Part shown: positions 53,235-61,908 of the stretch, piece by piece
Position numbering within the stretch: the first letter of the stretch is position 1
Layout of the letters: each line of letters opens with the position of its first letter
Origin: CAUZFZ01 sp963579025
Lineage (GTDB): Bacteria > Planctomycetota > Planctomycetia > Planctomycetales > Planctomycetaceae
Assembly (NCBI GenBank): GCA_963579025.1
Contig: CAUZFZ010000012.1
Coordinates: 48,218-112,217, forward strand
Reading direction: 5' to 3'
Length of the DNA stretch: 64,000 nucleotides
The notes under the pieces: model-generated
The model's input: only the letters and a program-made list of their open reading frames with translations
Told to the model about the DNA's origin: nothing
The model's database searches: none
Position numbers and translations under genes: made by a program

Positions 53235-55679
53235 CTACTCAGCATTGCCCAACCGCGGCGCCTGAGGACGACTGAGGACGGGCTCGTTCGGCTGAGGTAG
53301 TGGTGGGGGCAGAAGTCCGCTCGGGGACGTCGTCTCAAAAGACGTCCGCTCAATGATCGCCGTTTTTGGAGACGGTGCGAACAGGCCCGCGGTGACCTTG
53401 TCCGCGAACGACTCCGGGAGTAGCAACGTCCGTTGAGCGGCAGCCGCGGGTACGAATGGAGCCTGAGGCTCGGACACACGAGCGGCCGACGTGTCGGGCA
53501 ACGGTTGCGGCTGCACTTGAACTTGCGGCTGCGGCATGCGGATCCGCACAGCGGCCGCCGCGGGCTCGACTGGGTTCGGCTCGACCGGAGCCGGTACTTC
53601 GACGTCGAGTTCCCCAGCGGTCGGAGCTGCTGGCTCAGTCTCAGGTGCCGCGTCGGTCGTCGTGTCCCAGGTATCCGTATCTACGGGATCAAGCTCCTGC
53701 ACGTACGAACCAGAGTTGACTGGTCGCGGATGATTGATCAGTCCGAAACGCCATTCCTCGGGAATTTCGTGTGTGTTGTTTCGACGCGCCATCGCTTCGG
53801 AGTACGCCTGCATCGGCCACAGGTCTTCTGTCAGATAGACCTCGTTGTAGTCCAGCAGTGAGCCTTTTTCGAAATGCACATTGCGAATGGCCAGTGTGTA
53901 CTCGAGGAGTGCGCGATAGTAGTTCGTCTCGGCTTCCTGAAATCGACGCTGGGATTCGAGCAGCACGTCGATGTTCACTTTGTCTGCATCAAACGCCACC
54001 TGCACGACGTCACGCTGCTCTTCCGAGGCCGTACGTCGATCGTCTGCTGTCTCCAGTACTGACCACGAACGATTCATCTCCGCCATCGAGTTGCTGAGTG
54101 TGTGCACGACTTCGCGTTCCTGTTCGGCCAGGACGACACGTTCACGCGTGAGCCTGACTTCGGCGTATTCGACGGCGGTGTGTGCTCGACGATTCCCGAA
54201 CGGGAACGACAATTCGGCCCCGATTTGCCATTCCTGGAAGTCGCCTTCCGTAAAATTCTCGACGGCGTTGTTAAACCGACGTTCGTCGCTGTCCTGATCG
54301 AACAAGTCGTGACCAAAACCACGCCAACGGTAACGGCCGACCACATCAAGGATTGGCTTCAGGAAGTTGTGCATTGCCTGCAATTCCAACTCACGCTGCT
54401 TCACGATCCACTTCTGACGACGCAGTTCCGCGCGTCGCGTCAGGGCTTCGACCAGGACAGAGTCCCAGTCAAAGACGACGCGTGACATGATCGGCTTGTC
54501 CTTCGTCCGCAGCAGTACTCCGTCGTTAACCGGCAGCGCCATCAGCAGTCGCAGTCGCCGCTCTGATGTCATGACACCGCCGTTACCGCGGAATGACCCG
54601 CCGGCGCTGCCGTTGTTCGTCCGGGTACTGTCGTCCAGGCGTCCGCTCAACGCGTTCTGCACCTGCTCATGGAACCGGAAATATTGTTCGCGTGCCTGGG
54701 CCTCCTTCGCGGCCTCGCCACCTTGTCGACCATCCAATGCATGGATGTAATTCCAAGTCAGGAGTGCCTGGTCACGCGCGACCAGGCGGGCATCCAGATC
54801 ACGGTATGCGAAGTACAGGTCCCAGTAGGCGTTCTCAACATTACTGACGAATTCCCGCACTGACATTTCAAAGTCGGCCAGCGAGACGTCGGTTCGCAGA
54901 CGAGCCACGACGACACCGTTGATATTTCCGGGTGAGTCCGCCGGGCCGGCGATCCGAAGAAAGTCCGCTCCACCACCCTGCATCAGCGGGTGCCGGATTT
55001 CCATGTCGAGCCATGTTGTCCAGGCACTGTTGAAGGCGTTGCCCGGAGCATTGCTCGAGTCGTATTCTGTGTGGTTCAGAAGTTTGAGTTGCGTTCCCGT
55101 CGCAGCCAGCTTCGTGATCTGTGATTCGACTGTCGCCGCATCCTGCTTCAGTAGCCGTGTGCCGCCACCGAAGAACTGGTTATTCAGCGATCGGTCGTTC
55201 TTGTCGACGAAAGCCGACGCGGCGAACGAGGCGTCAAACTCACTGAGCGCCGAAGCCACACCGAATCTTGGATCAAGTTCCTGCAGCGCCACGTCGTAGG
55301 TCGTGTTCACATCGCCGGGATTACGGAGGACGACTCCACCGAGGTCGCGCAGCACGCGGGAGTTTTGCAGTGCTTCGTGGATTGCATCCTGCAATGTGAT
55401 GTCCTTGAACTCGATCGGCGTATCGTCGCTCAGGTCGTTGATGTCGATCGGCGCTCCCGTCGAAAGCACATCATCATTGATGACCTCGGTGCTGGGATAC
55501 TCGATCTGCGTCGATGCCACCTGGTAGTACGACGCCTGCGCATCGCCTTCGACCGATGAGGCATTTTCCTGGCTGAAACCGCAGCCCGAACTGGCTACCA
55601 GGGCACAGAAAAGTGCCGCGCAGCCGACCGCTGCCAGCCAGCCATGGGCAGAGTCTCTCAGGGCTCTGTCTCGATTCAT
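53235..55679 (-). CDS. TolC-family outer-membrane efflux lipoprotein (second copy)
   Basis: ATG 55679 gives 814 residues with a lipoprotein signal (FCALVASSGC, Cys31). Two OEP repeats are visible (EFVSNVENAYWDLYFAYRDLDARL; later VVLAEQEREVVHTLSNSMAEMNRSW). The last 150 residues are Pro/Val/Glu-rich. It shares MALPVNDG, ELRRQKW and FLKPILDVVGRYRWRGFG with the copy at 10237, so the two are paralogues. Outer-membrane channel; partner pump unknown. It is directly downstream of nothing and upstream of the RTX gene, both on the minus strand, so possible RTX export is inference only. Confidence 0.88.
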   Translation of the reverse strand: MNRDRALRDSAHGWLAAVGCAALFCALVASSGCGFSQENASSVEGDAQASYYQVASTQIEYPSTEVINDDVLSTGAPIDINDLSDDTPIEFKDITLQDAIHEALQNSRVLRDLGGVVLRNPGDVNTTYDVALQELDPRFGVASALSEFDASFAASAFVDKNDRSLNNQFFGGGTRLLKQDAATVESQITKLAATGTQLKLLNHTEYDSSNAPGNAFNSAWTTWLDMEIRHPLMQGGGADFLRIAGPADSPGNINGVVVARLRTDVSLADFEMSVREFVSNVENAYWDLYFAYRDLDARLVARDQALLTWNYIHALDGRQGGEAAKEAQAREQYFRFHEQVQNALSGRLDDSTRTNNGSAGGSFRGNGGVMTSERRLRLLMALPVNDGVLLRTKDKPIMSRVVFDWDSVLVEALTRRAELRRQKWIVKQRELELQAMHNFLKPILDVVGRYRWRGFGHDLFDQDSDERRFNNAVENFTEGDFQEWQIGAELSFPFGNRRAHTAVEYAEVRLTRERVVLAEQEREVVHTLSNSMAEMNRSWSVLETADDRRTASEEQRDVVQVAFDADKVNIDVLLESQRRFQEAETNYYRALLEYTLAIRNVHFEKGSLLDYNEVYLTEDLWPMQAYSEAMARRNNTHEIPEEWRFGLINHPRPVNSGSYVQELDPVDTDTWDTTTDAAPETEPAAPTAGELDVEVPAPVEPNPVEPAAAAVRIRMPQPQVQVQPQPLPDTSAARVSEPQAPFVPAAAAQRTLLLPESFADKVTAGLFAPSPKTAIIERTSFETTSPSGLLPPPLPQPNEPVLSRPQAPRLGNAE

Positions 55680-55994
55680 CGTGCTATGCCTCGATCCACA
55701 GAGAATGTCAGCCACCGAAACCTGCGGGCAGCCAGTCCGTCCCCAGGTCCCGAACCCATCCACACCAGGCTGAAACGCGTCAGCCTCTACGAACACGGAT
55801 GTACCTGCACAGACTCGGCCAGCGCAGGAGGCGTGTCTTCTCATTCATCGGCGATCCCGTACGATCGCAACAATCGATTTCCTGCGGACAACCCAATTCA
55901 CCGGCACAAGTTGACACTGCGTTAAAATGGAAGGTCTGGGGTACTAATCTTCATTGTCGATGCCGTTCGCTCGAAACAACGCGAGCGGGGATTC
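55680..55994. other. Upstream region of the second TolC gene
   Basis: About 315 bp between the TolC start and the mobile-DNA remnants. The promoter for the TolC gene must lie here but I cannot point to a convincing box. No RNA gene, repeat or supported ORF was seen. Confidence 0.35.
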
Positions 55995-56330
55995 TCACTC
56001 GATGCGGACATTGACCTGCTGTGCGGTCGACTCAACGACATCGCTGACGTGCGACTGCTCCCCCGTAGTTTCGTCGGGACGGGTGTGCTGGTTTCCGAGC
56101 GAACCTCTTGCCAGTCGGGTTTCACGGAGCATCTCACCCAGTCGTCGCTCGGCCTGAGCTTCGACGATGGAGGCTTCCACGAGGATGTTCGGGCCCAGCT
56201 TCGCTTTGCGGGCGTACGCGCGCAGGACTTCCGCCTTGTCACGCAGGTCACGGATTTCGTCGATTGTCGTGGCACTGCTCAGAGCGACCTGAGCTCGATT
56301 CAGCAGGGCCAGTTCCTGAGGTTCACTCAT
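55995..56330 (-). CDS. Short phage/plasmid-type protein, apparently C-terminally truncated
   Basis: 111 residues from ATG 56330. ATTIDEIRDLRDKAEVLRAYARKAKLG followed by EAQAERRLGEMLRE matches the N-terminal part of a protein family seen on prophages and plasmids. Those homologues continue with a helix-rich domain, but here the frame ends soon after (VESTAQQVNVRIE). The start overlaps the stop of the preceding frame by eight bases (ATGAGTGA). Likely a decayed accessory gene. Role unknown. Confidence 0.55.
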   Translation of the reverse strand: MSEPQELALLNRAQVALSSATTIDEIRDLRDKAEVLRAYARKAKLGPNILVEASIVEAQAERRLGEMLRETRLARGSLGNQHTRPDETTGEQSHVSDVVESTAQQVNVRIE

Positions 56331-56678
56331 CAACTGGTTCCTCCAAATCTGTCGCGGTCGTGAAGACGTGCTCAAGAACAGAGATGATTCGGTCGAGGGC
56401 GGTGGCGACTTCCAGCTCCGTTTGCGTGTCGTCGAGTTCCGGGGTTGCGGTCCTGATGAATTCAGAATGTGTTGCGATGGCCTCTCTTGCTGTTGCAACA
56501 CTGACCGCCGGGAGTACATCCCCAGTCGGGCTCGGGTGGGGCCGACGCTGAAGCTCTGATCGAAGTCCACTTCGGCCTCGAAACCAATCGCCGAGCGCAC
56601 GAGCGCCACGCGAAAGTCGGCAGGTAGCGAAGCGACGAGTTTCACAAGTCGTGCGAATGCGTCGTTTGTGTCCGTCAT
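56323..56678 (-). pseudogene. Frameshifted accessory gene
   Basis: From ATG 56678 one frame reads MTDTNDAFARLVKLVASLP and on to FDQSFSVGPT. The continuation that looks coding (DVLPAVSVATAREAIATHSE, LDDTQTELEVATALDRIISV, ending LEEPVDE) is in the next frame. The span of 356 bases is one short of a whole number of codons, which fits a single-base deletion around 56520-56560. Its stop overlaps the start of the truncated gene that follows. Family not recognised. Confidence 0.5.
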
Positions 56679-57061
56679 TGGCGCGCACCTTCTTCGCAGT
56701 TGGGACCGGGGGCGGAATGACACTCGTTGTGCTGGCGTCTCAGCAGTCCGTACCGAACGGCAGCGTGAGTGTGATCAGACGTTGAACCGTGTTGGCTGTC
56801 AGCATCTGCTGATGCGACCTGATGTCGTTCACATCACCGTCAAACCGGTCTCATTCGGCTTGGCGAAGGCCGGTCTGTCGGTGAGCTGACCCCGTTCGCC
56901 AGAAAAATGTTGGACGGACTCAGACATTGTTACCTGTGCCTGGGACGACCGTTGTCGCTCGTCTCCGTTCTTGACTCATGGAAGATCCAGGTGTGTGCGA
57001 CGTCACAGACCTTGGCGACCAGTGGCAGGTTGGGGTGGTGACATTTTTGCGGACAGTGGTG
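56679..57061. other. Spacer between accessory remnants, no supported gene
   Basis: About 380 bp. Short open frames exist on both strands but none shows a recognisable family or good codon texture. It probably consists of decayed mobile DNA, given what lies on both sides. Confidence 0.35.
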
Positions 57062-57412
57062 GCCGTTGTATTCGGTCATTTCGAGTTCTCATTTGAGTAT
57101 TCCGAAACACGATTCCATGAAGGCACTGTCGTAACAGTCGGCCGCGCGGCTCATGCATTGATGAATGTTCGCTCGACGCAGAATGGCGCGATACTGCGTT
57201 CCCGCATACTGGCCTCCGCGATCGGTGTGATGAATCAGGCCGTCAGTTAGATGACGCTCACGAATCGTTCGGCTCAGCACTTTGAGAACCAGTGACTCGG
57301 TCATGTCCGTTCCGAGATGCGATCCGATGATGCGTCGCGAAAAACGGTCCATGAGCACGGCCAGGTAGCAGAAGGTTCCTCCTCGAAGACGAATGTAAGT
57401 GATGTCGCCGCA
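57062..57412 (-). pseudogene. IS3-family transposase (OrfB integrase core) fragment
   Basis: The frame reads GDITYIRLRGGTFCYLAVLMD, then RFSRRIIGSHL, LTDGLIHHTDRGGQYAG and YDSAFMESCFGILK. These are the integrase-core DDE positions of IS3 elements: Asp in DITYI, Asp in HTDRGGQY, Glu in FMESCFG. A TGA at 57089-57091 interrupts the conserved continuation ELEMTEYNG. Both ends are missing: the DNA-binding half, OrfA and terminal repeats are not found. It is a dead remnant lying between tRNA-Val and the accessory genes. Confidence 0.85.
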
Positions 57413-57492
57413 GGAGGCTGAGGGGCCAAACGCAAACCCCCTTGTTTTTCAGTCGAGTCCAGCTCCTTGCAGTCGATTGCAGCGAAGGAGAT

Positions 57493-57566
57493 TGGGCGAT
57501 ACAGGACTCGAACCTGTGACATCTACGGTGTAAACGTAGCGCTCTAGCCAACTGAGCTAATCGCCC
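57493..57566 (-). tRNA. tRNA-Val (anticodon UAC)
   Basis: A full cloverleaf on the minus strand: acceptor GGGCGAT/ATCGCCC (7 perfect pairs), D stem GCTC/GAGC, anticodon stem CTACG/CGTAG with loop TTTACAC (anticodon TAC), T arm ACAGG-TTCGAGT-CCTGT, discriminator A. CCA is not encoded. Reads GUA and other Val codons. The first ten bases are also the last codons and stop of the upstream TAXI gene. Mobile-DNA remnants begin just beyond its 3' end. Confidence 0.97.
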
Positions 57567-59047
57567 GCTGCGCCGGGGATCGTATTCGGCTCCGCGGAAC
57601 GAGGGAAGTTCGGCAGCAATCGATCCGCCAGTTGCTGCAGGCTTGTGTCCATCCGTTGGCGGCTGAGCTTTGCGTTGATTTTATCCGTCAGGGCATGACA
57701 CATCGAAATGAATGTGCCGGCCGCTGAGTCGTCGTTCAACTCGTGAGCGGTTAATTGAGCGAGGGCTTCCTGGCGGAGCGTCGTGACCTCATCGAGCAGG
57801 TCCTGCAGGGCGGTGCCGTCGCCAAAGGACGTTCCCTGATCGAGGTCCATCTGCCGGCGTTCAATCTGCAACAGATGCCGGATGTACTGGTCCAGGCGAT
57901 GTTCCTCTTCGCGGGAGCGATGATCGCGATACCAGCGCAGAAACAGCCAGAGGGCGATCAGACTCGATACGACGAAGGATCGCAGCCCCTCTGTCGCCTC
58001 GACGAAGTCCGATGGCAGCAATGGCTTCAGTTCCGGGTCATAGTGCTGGAGTGCTCCACTGTGCAGCGAGTGACCGGGCCGATGACGCGCGAATGCGGCT
58101 CCGCCGTCGAAGAGTTCGTGCAGTCTGTTGTCACGCTGGAACTGGTGGTCCATGACGGTGTCTGTCACTGCACGGACCAGACCGGTCGAGACGGTTGAGC
58201 GAGTGATCAACTGCGAGCTGACAACTACCGTCTGAACGGGCTCTGGGGGCAGTGCGCCCCGGCGTGTCCTCAGTGTGCCGGCAGGCAACTCGACCGCACG
58301 GTAGGCCAGTTTCTGTGTCGCGAAGGCATCGGCATAGGGAATGCTCAGAATGTCGGCCAGGTGTTCGGCCGACAGCGTGTGCAGGACTTCTGCATCAAGT
58401 CCGACAACGGCAATGGCAGCATCCAATGTTCCCGACCGAAACTCATCGACGATCTCCGAATACTGCAGATACTTCGGGGTGATGTCGCTCTCAGAGAATC
58501 CCAGGTGGTCCAGAATCTCGATGGCTGCCACGTAGTCGCCCGACTGCTGAAGCCCGAGCGACACGGTTTTGCCAGCGATCTGGTGCGCCTGTGTGATGCC
58601 GCTGTCCGTGCGAACGAGCAGCAGCGCCATTTCCGAATAGACATTGCCCACGCACCGCAGAGTGCTCGTGTCGAGGTTCTTTGGATCAGGAACGCCAGAC
58701 TGGACGAGTGCAAAGTCGACCTCGCCTTTCACAACCCGTCGCAGGTTTTCTCGTGTGCCTGCAGTGGGGTAGAACTCCACACGGCTGCCCGTGCGCTTCG
58801 ACAGTTCGTGGCCCAGAGCTTCCATGACTGCGCGGTATCGTCCGCCTTCGACCCCGGTCGCGATATGCACGGCTTCAGGCAACGCGATCAAAGACCGGTA
58901 GACCCAGTGGATTCCGAACGGGACCGAGATGAGGCTGATCAGTACGATCAGCCGTGTGAGAAACCAGCGCCAGCGGTTGGGTTGTTCGGTCGACAAGGTC
59001 GGCTCCGCTTCCGGACTGAAAACCAGGTGACGCGAGGATTGCGTCAT
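57557..59047 (-). CDS. TAXI-family TRAP transporter solute-receptor-like protein, membrane-anchored
   Basis: 496 residues. TM segment at 28-47 (FLTRLIVLISLISVPFGIHW), then a TAXI periplasmic receptor domain (HIATGVEGGRYRAVMEALGHEL, VEFYPTAGTRENLRRV, EVDFALVQSGVP, GKTVSLGLQQSGDYVAA). A second TM near 370 (FVVSSLIALWLFLRW) leads to a cytoplasmic helical tail of about 110 residues. Ordinary TAXI receptors are soluble and paired with a TRAP permease; no permease is here, so this looks like a sensor or signalling form. The stop codon TAG lies inside the tRNA-Val gene (10-bp overlap), implying joint transcription. Confidence 0.83.
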   Translation of the reverse strand: MTQSSRHLVFSPEAEPTLSTEQPNRWRWFLTRLIVLISLISVPFGIHWVYRSLIALPEAVHIATGVEGGRYRAVMEALGHELSKRTGSRVEFYPTAGTRENLRRVVKGEVDFALVQSGVPDPKNLDTSTLRCVGNVYSEMALLLVRTDSGITQAHQIAGKTVSLGLQQSGDYVAAIEILDHLGFSESDITPKYLQYSEIVDEFRSGTLDAAIAVVGLDAEVLHTLSAEHLADILSIPYADAFATQKLAYRAVELPAGTLRTRRGALPPEPVQTVVVSSQLITRSTVSTGLVRAVTDTVMDHQFQRDNRLHELFDGGAAFARHRPGHSLHSGALQHYDPELKPLLPSDFVEATEGLRSFVVSSLIALWLFLRWYRDHRSREEEHRLDQYIRHLLQIERRQMDLDQGTSFGDGTALQDLLDEVTTLRQEALAQLTAHELNDDSAAGTFISMCHALTDKINAKLSRQRMDTSLQQLADRLLPNFPRSAEPNTIPGAAGD

Positions 59048-59133
59048 GTCCGCGAGGATACTCCGATGACCGGACGGACGACTATCATCCAGCCAGTTAA
59101 TGGTCGAAGCATTTCACAATACGGGGATTTGCG

Positions 59134-59895
59134 ATGTCGGATCAGGAGTTTGCCGGGCGAACGGTTCTGGTAACAGGAGGCACGCGTGGCATCGGACGTG
59201 CCGCCGCGGTTCGTCTGGCTGCGGAAGGCGCACGTGTCGCCGTGAATTATGTGAGTAATCACGACCGGGCACAGCAGACGGTCGCCGAGATCGAGGCGGC
59301 CGGGGGCACGGTAGTTGCCGTGCAGGGCGATGTTTCGAATCGTGATGATGTCGCGAGTATTGTCGCTCAGACGCGAGAGGCTTTCGGGCCGATTGATGTA
59401 CTGGTTCACTCGGCTGGCATCAGCATCGTGGAGCATGCAACTGACGTGACCTGGGAGACATGGCGAAAGACGATGGATGTGAATCTCGACGGCACATTTA
59501 ACATGGTCTACGCCGTCAAGGACGAGATGATTCAGCGAGAATACGGACGAATCGTGCTGCTGTCATCGATCGCCGCCCTCCGCGAACGTGAGAATCAGGT
59601 TCACTATTCGGCCTCGAAGGCTGCGGTCATCGCCATGACGCGATGTATGGCTCAGGGCTGGGCGAAGCACAATATCCGCATCAACTGCATCTGCCCCGGA
59701 CTGATCGACACCGATATGGCCTACACACTCTCTCCCGAGGCTCATGCGCACATTGTCGCCAACACACCGGTCGGGCGACTTGGCAAGCCTGACGAAATTG
59801 GCAATGTGATTCGTTTTCTGGTCAGCGACGAATCCAGCTTCATGACTGGCCAGACTGTGGTTGCCAGTGGCGGACGCGTGATGCTGCCGGGCTAA
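59134..59895 (+). CDS. Short-chain dehydrogenase/reductase, FabG-like
   Basis: 253 residues. The NAD(P) motif is TGGTRGIG and the acidic/polar turn is NYVSNHDRAQ. NSAG-type motif: HSAGISIVEH. The catalytic set is Asn in DVNLDGTFN, Ser in VLLSSIAA and Tyr-x3-Lys in HYSASKAAV. The C-terminal CPGLIDTDM and SSFMTGQTVVASGG are typical. It reduces a 3-oxo group or oxidises an alcohol; the substrate is unknown. It is a single gene divergent from the TAXI gene. Confidence 0.88.
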   Translation: MSDQEFAGRTVLVTGGTRGIGRAAAVRLAAEGARVAVNYVSNHDRAQQTVAEIEAAGGTVVAVQGDVSNRDDVASIVAQTREAFGPIDVLVHSAGISIVEHATDVTWETWRKTMDVNLDGTFNMVYAVKDEMIQREYGRIVLLSSIAALRERENQVHYSASKAAVIAMTRCMAQGWAKHNIRINCICPGLIDTDMAYTLSPEAHAHIVANTPVGRLGKPDEIGNVIRFLVSDESSFMTGQTVVASGGRVMLPG

Positions 59896-59941
59896 GGGTC
59901 TCGGGATTGCAAATTTCAAAATGCAAATCTCAAAATACGCC

Positions 59942-61828
59942 TTATCCCTTGCGTATGAAATGCGCTGCGAAGCTTCGGACTTCGTGTCCGTTCAACACGT
60001 GCACCATGCGCAGCTGCTGGACAGTGGCCTGGCTGAAACGCTTCAGTGGGACGTGCAGCAGCTTTTTTCCGAAGTGTTTGGCCACACGTCGCCAGGCGAT
60101 TCCCGGCGGAGATTCACTGAGGACTGCGATGTGACGCTCGCGGCTGTGAATGCAGGCGCCGGCCAGCAGCCGCTCCTCCATCGTATCGACAAAGTCCAGA
60201 CGCGGATCGTGCCACAGATCTGGAATGTCACGCGGCGGAAACAGAAACATGCACCCGCCGTACTTTGCCAGCCCGATGCCCGGCCCGACCAGGTCTTCAA
60301 CGTAGTTCGTCGCAAACAGCGACAGCGTGGATTCGTCGTGATGCTCGGCCTGCCAGGTGATTCGCCACGGATAATCACGCGGGTCGGCTGGCGAGTCGAA
60401 GAACATCAGCACACAGTCGAGATTGCCGACCTGCGGCGGAAAGAGCTTCACGTACAGGTCACCGGTGTGCCAGTTGCGCAGCGTCTCGCGCATATCCAGA
60501 CCGTCCATCAGGCTGGCTGAGAACTTTTCTGTCCGCGCGAGGTCGGCTCCCATGATTCCCAGGGCCACGTCCTTCACGTGATTCCGAAAATTCTCGATGC
60601 CGACATCCTCAGGCGGCCATGAGCATGAGCGGTGCGGATTCCATTGCATCTGCCAGCGCTGCTGATCGATCTTTGGCGGCTTACGATTGAGCGTCCACGA
60701 CCGCCACGTAACCGGATGGCCCGGCAGCCGCGACACGGCATCGCAGATGTCACCGTTCGGCATGCGGATCTGATCGACACCGAATGAACAGCGAGGAAAC
60801 GGCAGAATCTCTGCGTACGGATAGGTCGCCGCCGTTTCGGCCACTTCGATCGCAAACTGATCGCCAAACACCTGCTGGCCCGCCACGATCAACGTGTAAA
60901 GGTCCGGCGTCATCCGGCGTTCAATCAGACTGAGGTTCCGAGCGTACTTCAGGCACACGCTCAACAGCTTCGGCGTGACGCGCCGGGCGAGCGACTTGAG
61001 TTCTCGACGATATCGATCCCTCGACGCCAGAAACAGTTGCTTAACACCGTCGACCGAGAGGTTCTCGTCATTATCCAGCTCGGCCCGAGCCTGCTCATAC
61101 AGGCCCGTGATGTAGGGCAGTTCTCCCAGCAGGAACAGCAGCGAATTCTCTGTCGCCGAGCAGAGTTGCACGTCTTCGACGAGGTCGTCATCCGCGGATG
61201 CTTCGACTTCGTTGACGTAGGCTTCCCGGATCCACGGCCAGTCGGCCAGCGAGCACACAAACAGGATTCGTTCGAAGCGTTTCTCCAGGTGCTTCAACTG
61301 CGCGGCCATCATGGTGATGCGATCGGTTCGCTGTCGTTCCGACGGTCGGGGGATGCCGAGCAGCGATGCCGCAGCGAATTTCTCGATCGGGACCCGCTTA
61401 AGCGCATACGCATCAGGCAGGACGACTCCGTGAGTTTCAAAGCGGTCCGTTTCCAGATCAATGAACGCCCGCGGGATGTGCTCCTGCACGGCGATGCGTA
61501 ACGCTGCGATGACCGGCTGGCACGGATCGATGGGCACATAGCTCACGCCCTGATCGGTCCGCCTGTCGTCCTCACCTTCAGCATCGTCGCCGGTCCAGTC
61601 GTTGACTTTGAAGCTGGGAGCTTCGTTCTGGATCGCGACCGAGATTGACGGCAGGTGGTTGATGCCCTGTTCGACGGCGTCCTGAAACGACCCGGGCAGA
61701 GGAACTGCCAGGCAATCGAATTCGTGACTGAGCATGATCCGACGCAACTCGACGGCAAAGTCCCCGCTGCCGTGAATGACGGGGGCGACGCTGATCCGTG
61801 GGCTGATTTGAAGGAAGTCGCAGAGCAT
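59942..61828 (-). CDS. Unrecognised 628-residue protein
   Basis: I do not recognise a named family. No signal peptide or membrane segment. The N-terminal third (DFAVELRRIMLSHEFDCLAV, VPIDPCQPVIAALRIAVQ, IPRAFIDLETDRFETHGVV, RTDRITMMAAQLKHLE, RILFVCSLADW) has the alternating pattern of TraB/ChaN/DUF5682-type proteins, which place acidic and His residues at strand ends. The middle is helical (LVEDVQLCSATENSLLFLLG). The C-terminal half contains DFVDTMEERLLAGACIHSRE and several Trp/Phe-rich stretches. Start at 61828; its stop lies about 45 bp from the convergent SDR gene. It follows the oxidoreductase/MnmM fusion on the same strand by 80 bp and may share its transcript. Confidence 0.7.
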   Translation of the reverse strand: MLCDFLQISPRISVAPVIHGSGDFAVELRRIMLSHEFDCLAVPLPGSFQDAVEQGINHLPSISVAIQNEAPSFKVNDWTGDDAEGEDDRRTDQGVSYVPIDPCQPVIAALRIAVQEHIPRAFIDLETDRFETHGVVLPDAYALKRVPIEKFAAASLLGIPRPSERQRTDRITMMAAQLKHLEKRFERILFVCSLADWPWIREAYVNEVEASADDDLVEDVQLCSATENSLLFLLGELPYITGLYEQARAELDNDENLSVDGVKQLFLASRDRYRRELKSLARRVTPKLLSVCLKYARNLSLIERRMTPDLYTLIVAGQQVFGDQFAIEVAETAATYPYAEILPFPRCSFGVDQIRMPNGDICDAVSRLPGHPVTWRSWTLNRKPPKIDQQRWQMQWNPHRSCSWPPEDVGIENFRNHVKDVALGIMGADLARTEKFSASLMDGLDMRETLRNWHTGDLYVKLFPPQVGNLDCVLMFFDSPADPRDYPWRITWQAEHHDESTLSLFATNYVEDLVGPGIGLAKYGGCMFLFPPRDIPDLWHDPRLDFVDTMEERLLAGACIHSRERHIAVLSESPPGIAWRRVAKHFGKKLLHVPLKRFSQATVQQLRMVHVLNGHEVRSFAAHFIRKG

Positions 61829-61908
61829 GTTCTGTCTGTCTGGTATGGAGTGCCGGTTTACCGAACGAGATTAGAGCGGCTGAGCCGCAAACGAAAAGCG
61901 GTAATGCA

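Noticed and set aside
56668..56889. Plus-strand frame of about 73 codons in the mobile-DNA region
   Set aside because: No recognisable family, no ribosome-binding site and poor composition; treated as decayed sequence.
57258..57551. Small protein over the tRNA-Val region
   Set aside because: The frame reads through the tRNA gene and out of frame across the IS3 fragment.
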